Source of the DNA: Salegentibacter sediminis
GTDB lineage: Bacteria > Bacteroidota > Bacteroidia > Flavobacteriales > Flavobacteriaceae
Direction of reading: 5' to 3'
Length of the DNA stretch: 64,000 nt
Assembly: GCF_002078605.1 (NCBI RefSeq)
Contig: NZ_MSJR01000001.1
Span: 496,001 to 560,000 of the forward strand
Shown here: piece by piece, positions 47,001-54,439 of the stretch
Position numbering within the stretch: position 1 is the first letter of the stretch
Layout: each line of letters opens with the position of its first letter
Position numbers and translations under genes: made by a program
Notes under the pieces: model-generated
What the model saw: only the letters and a program-made list of their open reading frames with translations
Told to the model about the DNA's origin: nothing
The model's database searches: none

Positions 47001-47022
47001 AAAACATACAAACAGTTCAATT

Positions 47023-48981
47023 TTGATCTCAAAAACCACCATAGACAATGTATTTGAAACCGCCCGGGTTGAGGAGGTTATTGGTGATTTTGTTCAGCTT
47101 AAAAAGTCGGGGTCTAATTTTAAAGGCTTAAGCCCTTTTAGCGATGAGCGTACCCCTAGTTTTATGGTTTCTCCAGTGAAACAGATATGGAAGGATTTCT
47201 CTAGCGGGAAAGGTGGCAATGTGGTGGCCTTTCTTATGGAACACGAGCATTTCACTTATCCCGAAGCCATAAAATACCTTGCAAAGAAATACGGGATCGA
47301 AATAGAAGAAACTCAGCAAAGCGATGAACAAAAGGTACAGGCCAACGAGCGGGAAAGTATGTATCTGGTTTCTGAATTTGCCAATAAATATTTTCAGAAA
47401 ATACTTCATAAAACCGATCCCGGGAAAGCGATAGGCCTAAGTTATTTTAAAGAACGCGGTTTTACTTCAGAAACCATTAAGAAGTTCGAGCTGGGCTACT
47501 GCCTTGATGAATGGGATGCTTTTACCAAAGAGGCACTGGCCGAGGGCTATAAACTGGAATTCCTCGAAAAAACCGGACTAAGTATCGTAAAAGGCGAAAA
47601 GCAGTTCGATAGATTTAAAGGAAGGGTGATGTTTCCAATTCATTCTATGTCTGGCCGGGTGCTTGGATTTGGTGGCAGAATTCTCTCTAACGAAAAAAAA
47701 GCTGCGAAATACCTGAATTCTCCCGAAAGTGAGATTTACCATAAAAGCAAGGTCCTTTACGGGATTAATTATGCCAAGCAGGCTATTGCCAAAGAAGATA
47801 ATTGTTTTCTGGTCGAAGGCTATACCGATGTGATCCAGTTCCATCAAACCGGAATAGAGAATGTGGTTTCTTCTTCAGGGACCGCGCTTACGCCTGAACA
47901 AGTCCGGCTTATCAACCGGCTTACAAAAAATATTACGGTGCTCTTTGATGGAGATGCAGCCGGTTTGAGAGCTTCACTTCGGGGTATCGATCTTATCCTT
48001 GAACAGGGTATGAATGTTAGGATATGTACCTTTCCTGAAGGTGAGGATCCCGATAGTTTTGCCCGGAAAAACTCTGAAGTGGATTTAAGGGATTTTTTGG
48101 AAGAAAATTCCAAAGACTTTATTCGCTTTAAAGCTTCTCTGTTAATGGAAGAAGCGAAAAATGATCCGGTGAAAAAAGCCGGATTAATTAGGGAAATAGT
48201 TCAAAGCATCTCAAAGATTCCTGATAATATTCAGCAGGAAGTATACCTGCAGGAGTGTTCCAGGATAATGGATATTTCTGAAGAAGTTTTGTATTCAAGT
48301 CTGGCACAGTTAAGCAAAAAATCTGAGGGCCAATCCCAGAGAAAACCTGCGAGAAAATCTTTTGATGTTGTAAAAGATGAAAAACAAACAGCTCCCAGGG
48401 TAGACGAGCAATTTGAGCTGGAGAAAAAAATTATCAGCCTACTTTTATTATACGGAAAGGAGGAAGAGGAATTCGAGGATCTTCTATTAAAGGAAAAGGA
48501 AAACGGGGAGCTGGTCCTGGAGCCTGAAATACAGAAAGCCAGGGTCTTTGAGAAGATTTTTCTTGACCTTCAGGAAGATGAAATAGCTTTTACCAACCCG
48601 GATTTTCGGCAAATTTATAGTGAACTTATAGATAAGTTGAATAGCAGCGATGCTTTCGCTATGGAGACCTTTATTAATGAAATTGATGCTGAAAAGGCTT
48701 CGGCGATAACCAATATCCTAATGGAGGAGGAGCAATATGAATTGCACGATTGGGATAGGCAGAATATTTTTGTAAAAACCAAGAAAGAAACTCTTTCGCG
48801 CCTGGTGTCTGAAACCATCCTTTCGCTGCGACGATTTTTAATAAACCAAAAAATAGATGAACTTTCAACCCAGGTAAAAACTCCCGACCCGGAAATTGAC
48901 AGCAGTTCGATACTTCAGGATATTATGGATTATTTAAGCTTAAAGAAGGTGTTATCGGATAAACTGAATCGGGTTATGTAG
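47023..48981 (+). CDS. dnaG: DNA primase DnaG with degenerate zinc domain
   Basis: 652-aa primase that makes RNA primers at the replication fork. TTG start at 47023; the protein begins at the expected place (ISKTTIDNVFETARVEEVIG). The N-terminal zinc-binding domain fold is recognisable (SNFKGLSPFSDERTPSF ... QIWKDFSSGKGGN), but all four zinc ligands are changed: C40, H43, C61 and C64 of E. coli correspond to S37, S40, D58 and S61. The RNA polymerase domain is intact (YFKERGFTSETIKKFELGYC; TOPRIM EGYTDVIQFHQ and LFDGDAAGLRAS). The C-terminal helicase-binding domain is long and divergent. Convergent with the response-regulator gene, overlapping by 8 bases. Confidence 0.95.
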   Translation: MISKTTIDNVFETARVEEVIGDFVQLKKSGSNFKGLSPFSDERTPSFMVSPVKQIWKDFSSGKGGNVVAFLMEHEHFTYPEAIKYLAKKYGIEIEETQQSDEQKVQANERESMYLVSEFANKYFQKILHKTDPGKAIGLSYFKERGFTSETIKKFELGYCLDEWDAFTKEALAEGYKLEFLEKTGLSIVKGEKQFDRFKGRVMFPIHSMSGRVLGFGGRILSNEKKAAKYLNSPESEIYHKSKVLYGINYAKQAIAKEDNCFLVEGYTDVIQFHQTGIENVVSSSGTALTPEQVRLINRLTKNITVLFDGDAAGLRASLRGIDLILEQGMNVRICTFPEGEDPDSFARKNSEVDLRDFLEENSKDFIRFKASLLMEEAKNDPVKKAGLIREIVQSISKIPDNIQQEVYLQECSRIMDISEEVLYSSLAQLSKKSEGQSQRKPARKSFDVVKDEKQTAPRVDEQFELEKKIISLLLLYGKEEEEFEDLLLKEKENGELVLEPEIQKARVFEKIFLDLQEDEIAFTNPDFRQIYSELIDKLNSSDAFAMETFINEIDAEKASAITNILMEEEQYELHDWDRQNIFVKTKKETLSRLVSETILSLRRFLINQKIDELSTQVKTPDPEIDSSSILQDIMDYLSLKKVLSDKLNRVM

Positions 48982-49615
48982 AGGGGTTTATTTCCAGTAG
49001 CCGGGATCTTGTAATAAGATCGGCGACATTATCTACATTTAATTTTTTCAGCAAACGGGTCTTGTAGGTGCTTACCGTTTTCTCGTTGATCTGAAGGGTT
49101 TCGGCAATATCTTTATTGCGTTTCCCTGCCGAGATAAGGTTTAAGACCTCGATCTCACGGGTAGATAGCTTTTTAAATTTAGTGATAAGGCTTTTGCCTT
49201 TTGACATTCCGGTGTTTAATTTCTCTGTTATTTTTTTGTTCAGGTATATTCCACCCCGGGCCACCTGATAAATTGCTGATTCCAGGGTCTTGGGATCGGT
49301 GGTTTTAGAAATATAACCAGAAGCCCCTGCTTTAATTGCGCTTAAGGCATACATCTCCTCTGCGTGATAACTAAAGATCAGAATTCTTAATTCGGGATAT
49401 TCCTTTTTTAAAGTTCTTATAGCGTTAATACCTTGAATTTCGGGAAGATCTAATTCAAGAATTAATACTGTAGGAACCTGCCGGGTTAAAAACTTGAAAA
49501 GTTCATTTCCATTGGTGACTTTACCAATAATTTCCAGGGCCGGGTTCATACGTATGATGTTACCGATGCCCTCGCTTACCACAGGATGATGATCCGCAAT
49601 TAATATCGTATTCAT
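48974..49615 (-). CDS. LuxR/NarL-type response regulator lacking the phospho-acceptor Asp
   Basis: 213 aa: receiver domain (1-120) and LuxR helix-turn-helix (about 148-205; LSTREIEVLNLISAGKRNKDIA, INEKTVSTYKTRLLKKL). The acceptor position is E54 (VLILELDLPEI, where active receivers have LLDxxMP), and the second residue of the acidic pocket is H9 (ADHHP instead of DDHP). The conserved Ser/Thr (LIFSYHA) and Lys (GYISK) remain. It probably works without phosphorylation. No histidine kinase gene is next to it. Confidence 0.88.
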   Translation of the reverse strand: MNTILIADHHPVVSEGIGNIIRMNPALEIIGKVTNGNELFKFLTRQVPTVLILELDLPEIQGINAIRTLKKEYPELRILIFSYHAEEMYALSAIKAGASGYISKTTDPKTLESAIYQVARGGIYLNKKITEKLNTGMSKGKSLITKFKKLSTREIEVLNLISAGKRNKDIAETLQINEKTVSTYKTRLLKKLNVDNVADLITRSRLLEINPST

Positions 49616-49734
49616 AAAACAGGTTGGTGTTGGAAAAAATAGTATGCTGTAGGGCGAAGCAAACTTTATCTTACTTAAAAATACCTGTTTTCGTGTTAAT
49701 TATAGAAAATTATATTCTTTATTCGATAAACTGA

Positions 49735-50526
49735 TTAGTTTTTAAGATGAATGGGGATTTCACAAACAGGTATTGGGTTGATCTTGTGTAAATTAGCTTT
49801 ATGACGCCGGTGATATATTTGAAAAACCTCTTTTTGTCTACCTGAAAAGTCAGCTTCTGTTTTTCCTTTTTCGGCCTCCAGCATAGCCCATTCCAACTCA
49901 TTATAAGACGCGCCAATTTGATCTTCGTCGCTTGGGCTATCGTCAAAAAGTCCGTCGGTAGGTTCAGCATTAATTATTTCGGGAGAGAGTTGCAGATATT
50001 CGGCGATCTGGTAAACCTCACTCTTCATCAAATCGGCGATGGGACTAAGATCCACTCCACCATCGCCATATTTAGTGAAGAAACCAACCCCAAAATCTTC
50101 AACCTTATTCCCGGTGCCGGCTACCAGGTAACTATGAAGCCCTGCAAAATAATATAAGGTAGTCATTCTTAAACGAGCGCGGGTGTTGGCAAGACTTAAA
50201 GCCAGGTTGTCTGAGGTTTCAGACATAGGAACGGCTTGCTGGAAATTATCAAAAACAGGGGTGAGATTTACCTCCAGGTTACTCACATTGGCAAAATGTT
50301 CCTTTAAAAATTGTATATGCCTTTGAGCCCTGGTTACCTGGTTTTTTTGTTGGTGGATGGGCATCTCCAGGCAAAGGGTGCGCATTCCGGTTTTGGCACA
50401 AAGGGCAGAAGTTACTGCAGAATCGATCCCCCCGCTAATACCCAGAACAAAACCATTCATATTGGCTTTTGTGGCGTACTCTTTTAACCAGTTAACAATA
50501 TGATCTATTACTTTATCAGTCTGCAT
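49735..50526 (-). CDS. nadE: NH3-dependent NAD+ synthetase
   Basis: 263 aa with start at ATG 50526. ATP-pyrophosphatase fold with the SGGIDS loop (residues 31-36), VAGTGNKVEDFGVGFFTKYGDG and DLSPIADLMKSEVYQIAEYL. There is no N-terminal nitrilase domain, so ammonia is the nitrogen source. It amidates deamido-NAD+ to NAD+. A 14-residue upstream extension of the frame would begin inside the promoter and is rejected. Divergent from gldB, as commonly found in flavobacteria. Confidence 0.95.
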   Translation of the reverse strand: MQTDKVIDHIVNWLKEYATKANMNGFVLGISGGIDSAVTSALCAKTGMRTLCLEMPIHQQKNQVTRAQRHIQFLKEHFANVSNLEVNLTPVFDNFQQAVPMSETSDNLALSLANTRARLRMTTLYYFAGLHSYLVAGTGNKVEDFGVGFFTKYGDGGVDLSPIADLMKSEVYQIAEYLQLSPEIINAEPTDGLFDDSPSDEDQIGASYNELEWAMLEAEKGKTEADFSGRQKEVFQIYHRRHKANLHKINPIPVCEIPIHLKN

Positions 50527-50530
50527 AAAT

Positions 50531-50562
50531 TTGGGTGAATTAGTTTGTAAATAATACCTTTG
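50531..50562 (+). promoter_or_regulatory. Promoter of gldB-gldC
   Basis: TTG at 50531-50533, 21 nt, then perfect TACCTTTG at 50555-50562. Predicted start about 50567, leader about 64 nt. It overlaps the beginning of nadE's transcribed region. Confidence 0.5.
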
Positions 50563-50565
50563 TCT

Positions 50566-50573
50566 CAAAACTA
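50566..50573 (-). promoter_or_regulatory. -7 box of nadE
   Basis: Minus-strand TAGTTTTG, full match to TAnnTTTG, 39 nt before the ATG at 50526. It lies 3 bp from the plus-strand gldB -7 box, so the two promoters cannot both be occupied by polymerase. Confidence 0.5.
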
Positions 50574-50630
50574 CTATTTAAAGGTAATTTATAAAAGCCC
50601 CCGGCGTTAAAGCCTTCATAAGAAAATTAT

Positions 50631-51590
50631 ATGATCAGGAAATTGCTGTTATTTTTCACCGTTTTAGGTTTCATTTCTTGTGAAAATAAGTCAAAGACTG
50701 AAAGCGAGATTGAAAAAGTTGATGTCGACTTTGAAGTAATTCGGTTTGATGAGAAATTCGCTGAAGCTACACCGGAAAATCTCCATGAATTGAAAGCAGA
50801 ATATCCTTATCTTTTTCCTAAACAATACAGCGATGAGGTTTGGAAAGAAAAATTAAGAGATACCATTCAGCTGGAACTCAACGAAGAGGTTTCTAAAGCT
50901 TTTCCTGATTTTTCCCGGGAAGAAGATGAGTTGCACAGCTTTTTTCAGCATATAAAATATTATTTTCCTGGTTTTCAAATTCCTGATGTAATCACCATCA
51001 CTTCCGAAGTAGATTATAAGAATAAGGTGGTTATTGGAGAAGATAAACTTTTTATCGCCCTGGACACTTACCTTGGGGAAGATCATCATTTTTATATCGG
51101 GCTGCAGGAATATTTGAAGAAGAATTTCCGTAGGTCTCAAATTCTTCCTGATGTCGCACAAGCTTACGCCGAAAAATATGTGCCCCGGCCAAAGTCCCGT
51201 ACTTTCCTCGCCCATTTAATTTACTATGGAAAAATGCTATATCTTAAAGACCTCTGGATTCCTTTTAGGAGTGATGCCGATAAAATTGGCTACACCGGGG
51301 AAGAGATAGAATGGGCCAAAAACAATGAAGAACAGATCTGGCGGCATTTTGTAGAAAAGGAATTTATCTTTGATACCGATTCTGAGTTGTATACGAGATT
51401 CTTGTATCCGGCACCTTTCAGTAAGTTTTATCTGGCACTGGATAATGAATCCCCAGATCGGTTAGGACAATATATCGGGTGGCAGATCATCAGAAAATAT
51501 ATGGAACAGAATGAGGTCCCGGTAGAAGAAATGTTGCAAACCGATGCCCGCACAATTTTTAATAATGCAAATTATAAACCCAGGAAATAA
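50631..51590 (+). CDS. gldB: Gliding motility lipoprotein GldB
   Basis: 319-aa lipoprotein (signal peptide MIRKLLLFFTVLGF, lipid attachment C17) essential for gliding and type IX secretion function in Flavobacterium johnsoniae. Family blocks: FEVIRFDEKFAEA, LDTYLGEDHHFY, RTFLAHLIYYGKMLYL, FLYPAPFSKFYLALDNESPD and RLGQYIGWQIIRKYM. The mid-part resembles a zinc-protease-like (DUF2268-type) helical fold but lacks HExxH. Ends by sharing one base with the gldC start. Confidence 0.95.
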   Translation: MIRKLLLFFTVLGFISCENKSKTESEIEKVDVDFEVIRFDEKFAEATPENLHELKAEYPYLFPKQYSDEVWKEKLRDTIQLELNEEVSKAFPDFSREEDELHSFFQHIKYYFPGFQIPDVITITSEVDYKNKVVIGEDKLFIALDTYLGEDHHFYIGLQEYLKKNFRRSQILPDVAQAYAEKYVPRPKSRTFLAHLIYYGKMLYLKDLWIPFRSDADKIGYTGEEIEWAKNNEEQIWRHFVEKEFIFDTDSELYTRFLYPAPFSKFYLALDNESPDRLGQYIGWQIIRKYMEQNEVPVEEMLQTDARTIFNNANYKPRK

Positions 51591-51925
51591 TGGCTTACAA
51601 AAAATCTGAAATAAATATAGAAGTAATAACCGACGAAAACCAGGTCCCTGAAGAGCTTTACTGGAGTGCCGAAGATGGTGGTGTTCATAAGGAGGAAGCC
51701 AAGGCTATGATGCTTTCGGTTTGGGACAGCAAACAACAGGAAACGCTGCGAATTGACCTTTGGACCAAAGATATGCCGGTAGACGAAATGAAAAAGTTTT
51801 TTCATCAAACCCTGGTTTCTATGAGTGATACTTTTAATCGCGCGACCCAGGACCAAAAAATGACCGATACTATGAAGGATTTTTGCGATTACTTTGCTGA
51901 AAAACTGGAGATCACTAAAAAATAG
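51590..51925 (+). CDS. gldC: Gliding motility protein GldC
   Basis: 111-aa cytoplasmic or periplasmic-side soluble protein with no signal peptide. Conserved YKKSEINIEVITDENQVPEEL, WSAEDGG and MPVDEMKKFFHQTLVSM. In F. johnsoniae gldC is cotranscribed with gldB and its loss reduces but does not abolish gliding. TAATG overlap with gldB here means strict coupling. Confidence 0.94.
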   Translation: MAYKKSEINIEVITDENQVPEELYWSAEDGGVHKEEAKAMMLSVWDSKQQETLRIDLWTKDMPVDEMKKFFHQTLVSMSDTFNRATQDQKMTDTMKDFCDYFAEKLEITKK

Positions 51926-51936
51926 AAAGAACCGCT

Positions 51937-52302
51937 GTGGATAAGCTGATTTTCGTTTATAATGCTTTCTCGGGAAGCCATAATCTTGTTCTGGATTCAG
52001 TGCTTAAACTGGTGGGATCTAAGTCTCAGCCGTGTAAATTATGTGAGCTTACTCACGGGGTTTTTTCTGAAAAGAAGGCCTGGAAGGAGTTCCGAAAAAA
52101 ATCAGATCTAGAGATGGATTTTCTGCATTTGGATGAATTCAGGAAAAAGTATGCTTCCAAATTCGGTTATAAGTTTATTTTTCCGATAGTGTTATGGGAA
52201 GACGAAAGGGAAATGGGTGTCTTTATTTCTACAGAAGAACTGCAGGGATTAGAAAATGTGCAGGAATTAATAGAACTTATTCAAAGCAGAAACAGGAGAT
52301 AG
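51937..52302 (+). CDS. Conserved hypothetical protein with CxxC motif, in the gldBC operon
   Basis: 121 aa, GTG start at 51937, 11 bases after gldC. Short alpha/beta protein: a beta strand (LIFVYNAFSGSHNLVLD), then CKLCELTH with C33, C36 and H40 in a possible metal or redox site, and a C-terminal strand/helix (FIFPIVLWEDEREMGVFIS). A thioredoxin-like or small GTPase-associated fold is possible but not proven. Its position suggests cotranscription with the gliding genes. It runs convergently into engB (2 bases apart). Confidence 0.72.
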   Translation: MDKLIFVYNAFSGSHNLVLDSVLKLVGSKSQPCKLCELTHGVFSEKKAWKEFRKKSDLEMDFLHLDEFRKKYASKFGYKFIFPIVLWEDEREMGVFISTEELQGLENVQELIELIQSRNRR

Positions 52303-52304
52303 AT

Positions 52305-52904
52305 TTATTCCAGCTGTTGGTTCACTGCATCAATATATCCAAGAATTTCATCTTTACCAATTCCTGTGCTTGCCGAGCTAATGAAAAACTCAGGCATTTC
52401 TGCCCAGTATTCCAGCATTTCAGCCTGGTAATTATTGATATTGTTTTCCAGCGCTTTTGGTTTAAGTTTATCGGCTTTGGTAAAGATAATGCAGAAAGGA
52501 ATCTGGTTTTCACCAAGCCACTGCATAAATTCCAGGTCTATCTTTTGTGGTTTATGGCGACTGTCTATTAGCACAAAGGCGCAAACCATTTGTTTGCGAT
52601 TGGCAAAATAGGCGGTAATGAATTTCTGAAAAGTTCTTTTCGCCGATTTTGAAACCTTGGCGTAGCCATATCCAGGTAAATCCACCAAATGCCACTCACC
52701 ATTGATGATAAAATGGTTGATGAGCTGTGTTTTTCCCGGTTTCGCTGAGGTCTTGGCCAGGGATTTCCGCTCGGTGAGCATATTGATTAATGAAGATTTC
52801 CCCACATTACTTCGGCCAATAAAGGCATACTCGGGCAGCCTGGAATCAGGGCATTTTTCCACCTTCGAGTTACTTATCACAAAATCAGCTGACTTGATCT
52901 TCAT
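52305..52904 (-). CDS. engB: Ribosome biogenesis GTPase YihA/YsxC (EngB)
   Basis: 199-aa TRAFAC-class GTPase needed for large-subunit assembly. G1 FIGRSNVGKSSLINML (G30-S37), G2 PGKTQLINHF, G3 LVDLPGYGYAKV, G4 FTKADKLK and G5 SSAS are all present. The stop lies 2 bases from that of the convergent CxxC-protein gene. Confidence 0.95.
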   Translation of the reverse strand: MKIKSADFVISNSKVEKCPDSRLPEYAFIGRSNVGKSSLINMLTERKSLAKTSAKPGKTQLINHFIINGEWHLVDLPGYGYAKVSKSAKRTFQKFITAYFANRKQMVCAFVLIDSRHKPQKIDLEFMQWLGENQIPFCIIFTKADKLKPKALENNINNYQAEMLEYWAEMPEFFISSASTGIGKDEILGYIDAVNQQLE

Positions 52905-52927
52905 CAGAAATTAATTTATTGGACTGC

Positions 52928-53692
52928 TTAGAAATTACGTTCCTGCAGCCAGCCGTGAAGAAGCTCATTAAATAGCTCTGGATGTTCCATCATAGCTGCG
53001 TGCCCACACTTGTCAATCCAGTAAAGGTCGGCATCGGGCAAAAGTCGCTTAAAATCTTCGGCAACTTCTGGAGGCGTAACATTATCATCTTTGCCCCAAA
53101 TAATGCAGGTTGGAGTGCGCATTTTTGGCAGGTCTTTGGCCATATTATGCCTAATAGCGCTTTTTGCGATCGCCAGGGTTTTAACCAGTTTATTGCGGTC
53201 GCTTACCGTTTCATATACTTCATCTACTATTTCCTTGGTCGCAACATCAGGGTCATAAAAAACGTTTTGAGCTTTTTTCTTTATGAATTCATAATCGCCA
53301 CGACGGGGATAACTTTCTCCCATCGCATTTTCATAAAGACCGGAACTCCCGGTTATTACGAGAGCTTTTACCATCTCGGGGTATAATTTGGTAGTGAGGA
53401 GGCCAATATGACCTCCCAGGGAATTTCCCAATAAAATAACTTTATCTAAACCCTTAAAATCTACAAATTCCTTAATGTATTTCGCGAAAGTACCCACGCT
53501 AGTCTTTAGCAGAGACATGGAGTATAAAGGCAATTCAGGAATTAAAATTTTATAGCCCTTAAGGGGAAAATAATCAATAACACCATCAAAATTACTCAAG
53601 CCACCCATTAGTCCGTGTAAAATAACTATCGGAGTTCCTTCTCCTTTCTCCAGGTATGTGAATTTACCCTCTTGCCTTAAATTATTTTTCAT
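52928..53692 (-). CDS. Alpha/beta-fold hydrolase
   Basis: 254 aa. Oxyanion region ILHGLMGGLSNFDGVI, nucleophile elbow GNSLGGH with S91, acid D203 region WGKDDNVTPPEVAE, and H231 in KCGHAAMMEHPELF. Resembles the MhpC/2-hydroxymuconate-semialdehyde hydrolase group but the substrate is unknown. It is located just before the dcw cluster and is transcribed away from it, with its own -7 box. Confidence 0.88.
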   Translation of the reverse strand: MKNNLRQEGKFTYLEKGEGTPIVILHGLMGGLSNFDGVIDYFPLKGYKILIPELPLYSMSLLKTSVGTFAKYIKEFVDFKGLDKVILLGNSLGGHIGLLTTKLYPEMVKALVITGSSGLYENAMGESYPRRGDYEFIKKKAQNVFYDPDVATKEIVDEVYETVSDRNKLVKTLAIAKSAIRHNMAKDLPKMRTPTCIIWGKDDNVTPPEVAEDFKRLLPDADLYWIDKCGHAAMMEHPELFNELLHGWLQERNF

Positions 53693-53717
53693 TGATAGCC
53701 TTTGCGGTTAGCAATCG

Positions 53718-53725
53718 CAAATATA
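53718..53725 (-). promoter_or_regulatory. -7 box of the alpha/beta hydrolase gene
   Basis: Minus-strand TATATTTG, full match to TAnnTTTG, about 25 nt before the ATG at 53692. No well-spaced -33 TTTG. Confidence 0.4.
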
Positions 53726-53909
53726 GCGATTTCGATACAAGTATAATCATTTTTAAGAAATAGCAAAGGCAATTCCTTATAGCATTTAACAGGATTAGCG
53801 ATCATTTTTAACACAAAATTTTAGGATAAAACCAAGGCTCTGAAATCTAACCTCATAGGTGTATTCAAAAGTCTTTCAGTGTAATAGGAGAGAGAAATTT
53901 ATCAACAAT

Positions 53910-53939
53910 GTGGTAAAAAGTGGTAAAAAGTGGTAATAT
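53910..53939 (+). promoter_or_regulatory. MraZ box: three tandem GTGGTAAAAA decamers
   Basis: GTGGTAAAAA at 53910-53919 and 53920-53929, and GTGGTAATAT at 53930-53939, exactly one helical turn apart. MraZ binds three direct repeats with 10-bp period in both E. coli (TGGGN) and mollicutes (AAAGTGG-type); AAAGTGG with three-base spacers is literally present here. A fourth GTGGTAAA at 53972 contains the start codon. The repeats cover the -33 region of the promoter. Confidence 0.75.
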
Positions 53940-53945
53940 TTTCAA

Positions 53946-53953
53946 TATATTTG
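53946..53953 (+). promoter_or_regulatory. -7 box of the dcw cluster
   Basis: TATATTTG, full match to TAnnTTTG, 18 nt before the GTG of mraZ. Instead of a -33 TTTG the upstream position is taken by the decamer repeats, suggesting that binding of MraZ there either replaces or blocks the -33 contact. Confidence 0.6.
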
Positions 53954-53971
53954 ACTTTGAAAATCTAACTA

Positions 53972-54439
53972 GTGGTAAATCTCATTGGAACATATGAATG
54001 CAAGGTAGACGCTAAAGGCCGGTTAATGGTGCCTTCAGCGTTAAAGAAGCAGCTTGCGCCTATGTTGCAGGAGGGATTTGTATTGAAGCGAGCCGTTTTT
54101 CAGTCTTGTTTGGAGTTATATCCTATGGAAGAGTGGGATAAACTGATGAAGAAGATGAATGGTCTCAATCGTTTCAAGAAAAAGAATAATGATTTTATCA
54201 GAAGATTTACTGCGGGAGTGAAAAGTGTGGAGGTAGATGCAAACGGTAGGTTGTTAATTCCGAAGGATCTTGTGGGTTTTGCCGGAATCGGGAAAGAAAT
54301 CGTCCTTAATTCGGCAATTAATATTATCGAGATCTGGGATAAAGAGCAGTACGAGAAGGCTATTTATGAGTCTACCGATGATTTTGCTGAACTGGCTGAA
54401 GAGGTAATGGGAAATGACGATCTAGATGGAATATCATAA
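53972..54439 (+). CDS. mraZ: Transcriptional regulator MraZ
   Basis: 155-aa AbrB/SpoVT-like double-domain DNA-binding protein. LIGTYECKVDAKGRLMVPSALK (two blocks) is the first swapped-hairpin domain with the DxxGR motif; VEVDANGRLLIPKDLVGFA is the second. It forms a ring oligomer that binds its own promoter in the bacteria studied. Starts with GTG 53972, which sits in a fourth copy of the operator repeat. Overlaps rsmH by 14 bases, so expression of the cluster is coupled. Confidence 0.95.
   Translation: MVNLIGTYECKVDAKGRLMVPSALKKQLAPMLQEGFVLKRAVFQSCLELYPMEEWDKLMKKMNGLNRFKKKNNDFIRRFTAGVKSVEVDANGRLLIPKDLVGFAGIGKEIVLNSAINIIEIWDKEQYEKAIYESTDDFAELAEEVMGNDDLDGIS

Larger units (their letters stand above)
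46492..47022. other. Long AT-rich intergenic region upstream of dnaG
   Basis: 531 bp with no credible ORF. It holds an inverted repeat TAGACCT (46772-46778) / AGGTCTA (46799-46805), a -7 box TAACTTTG (46831-46838) and a leader of about 180 nt with competing hairpins (46930-47000). The part 46500-46770 shows no structure I can name. Confidence 0.6.

Noticed and set aside
50527-50568. 14-codon extension of NadE
   Set aside because: Would start inside the divergent promoter region; NadE homology begins at 50526.
53910-53939. Short tandem repeats as a CRISPR array
   Set aside because: Ten-base units without spacers; position and phasing fit an operator.
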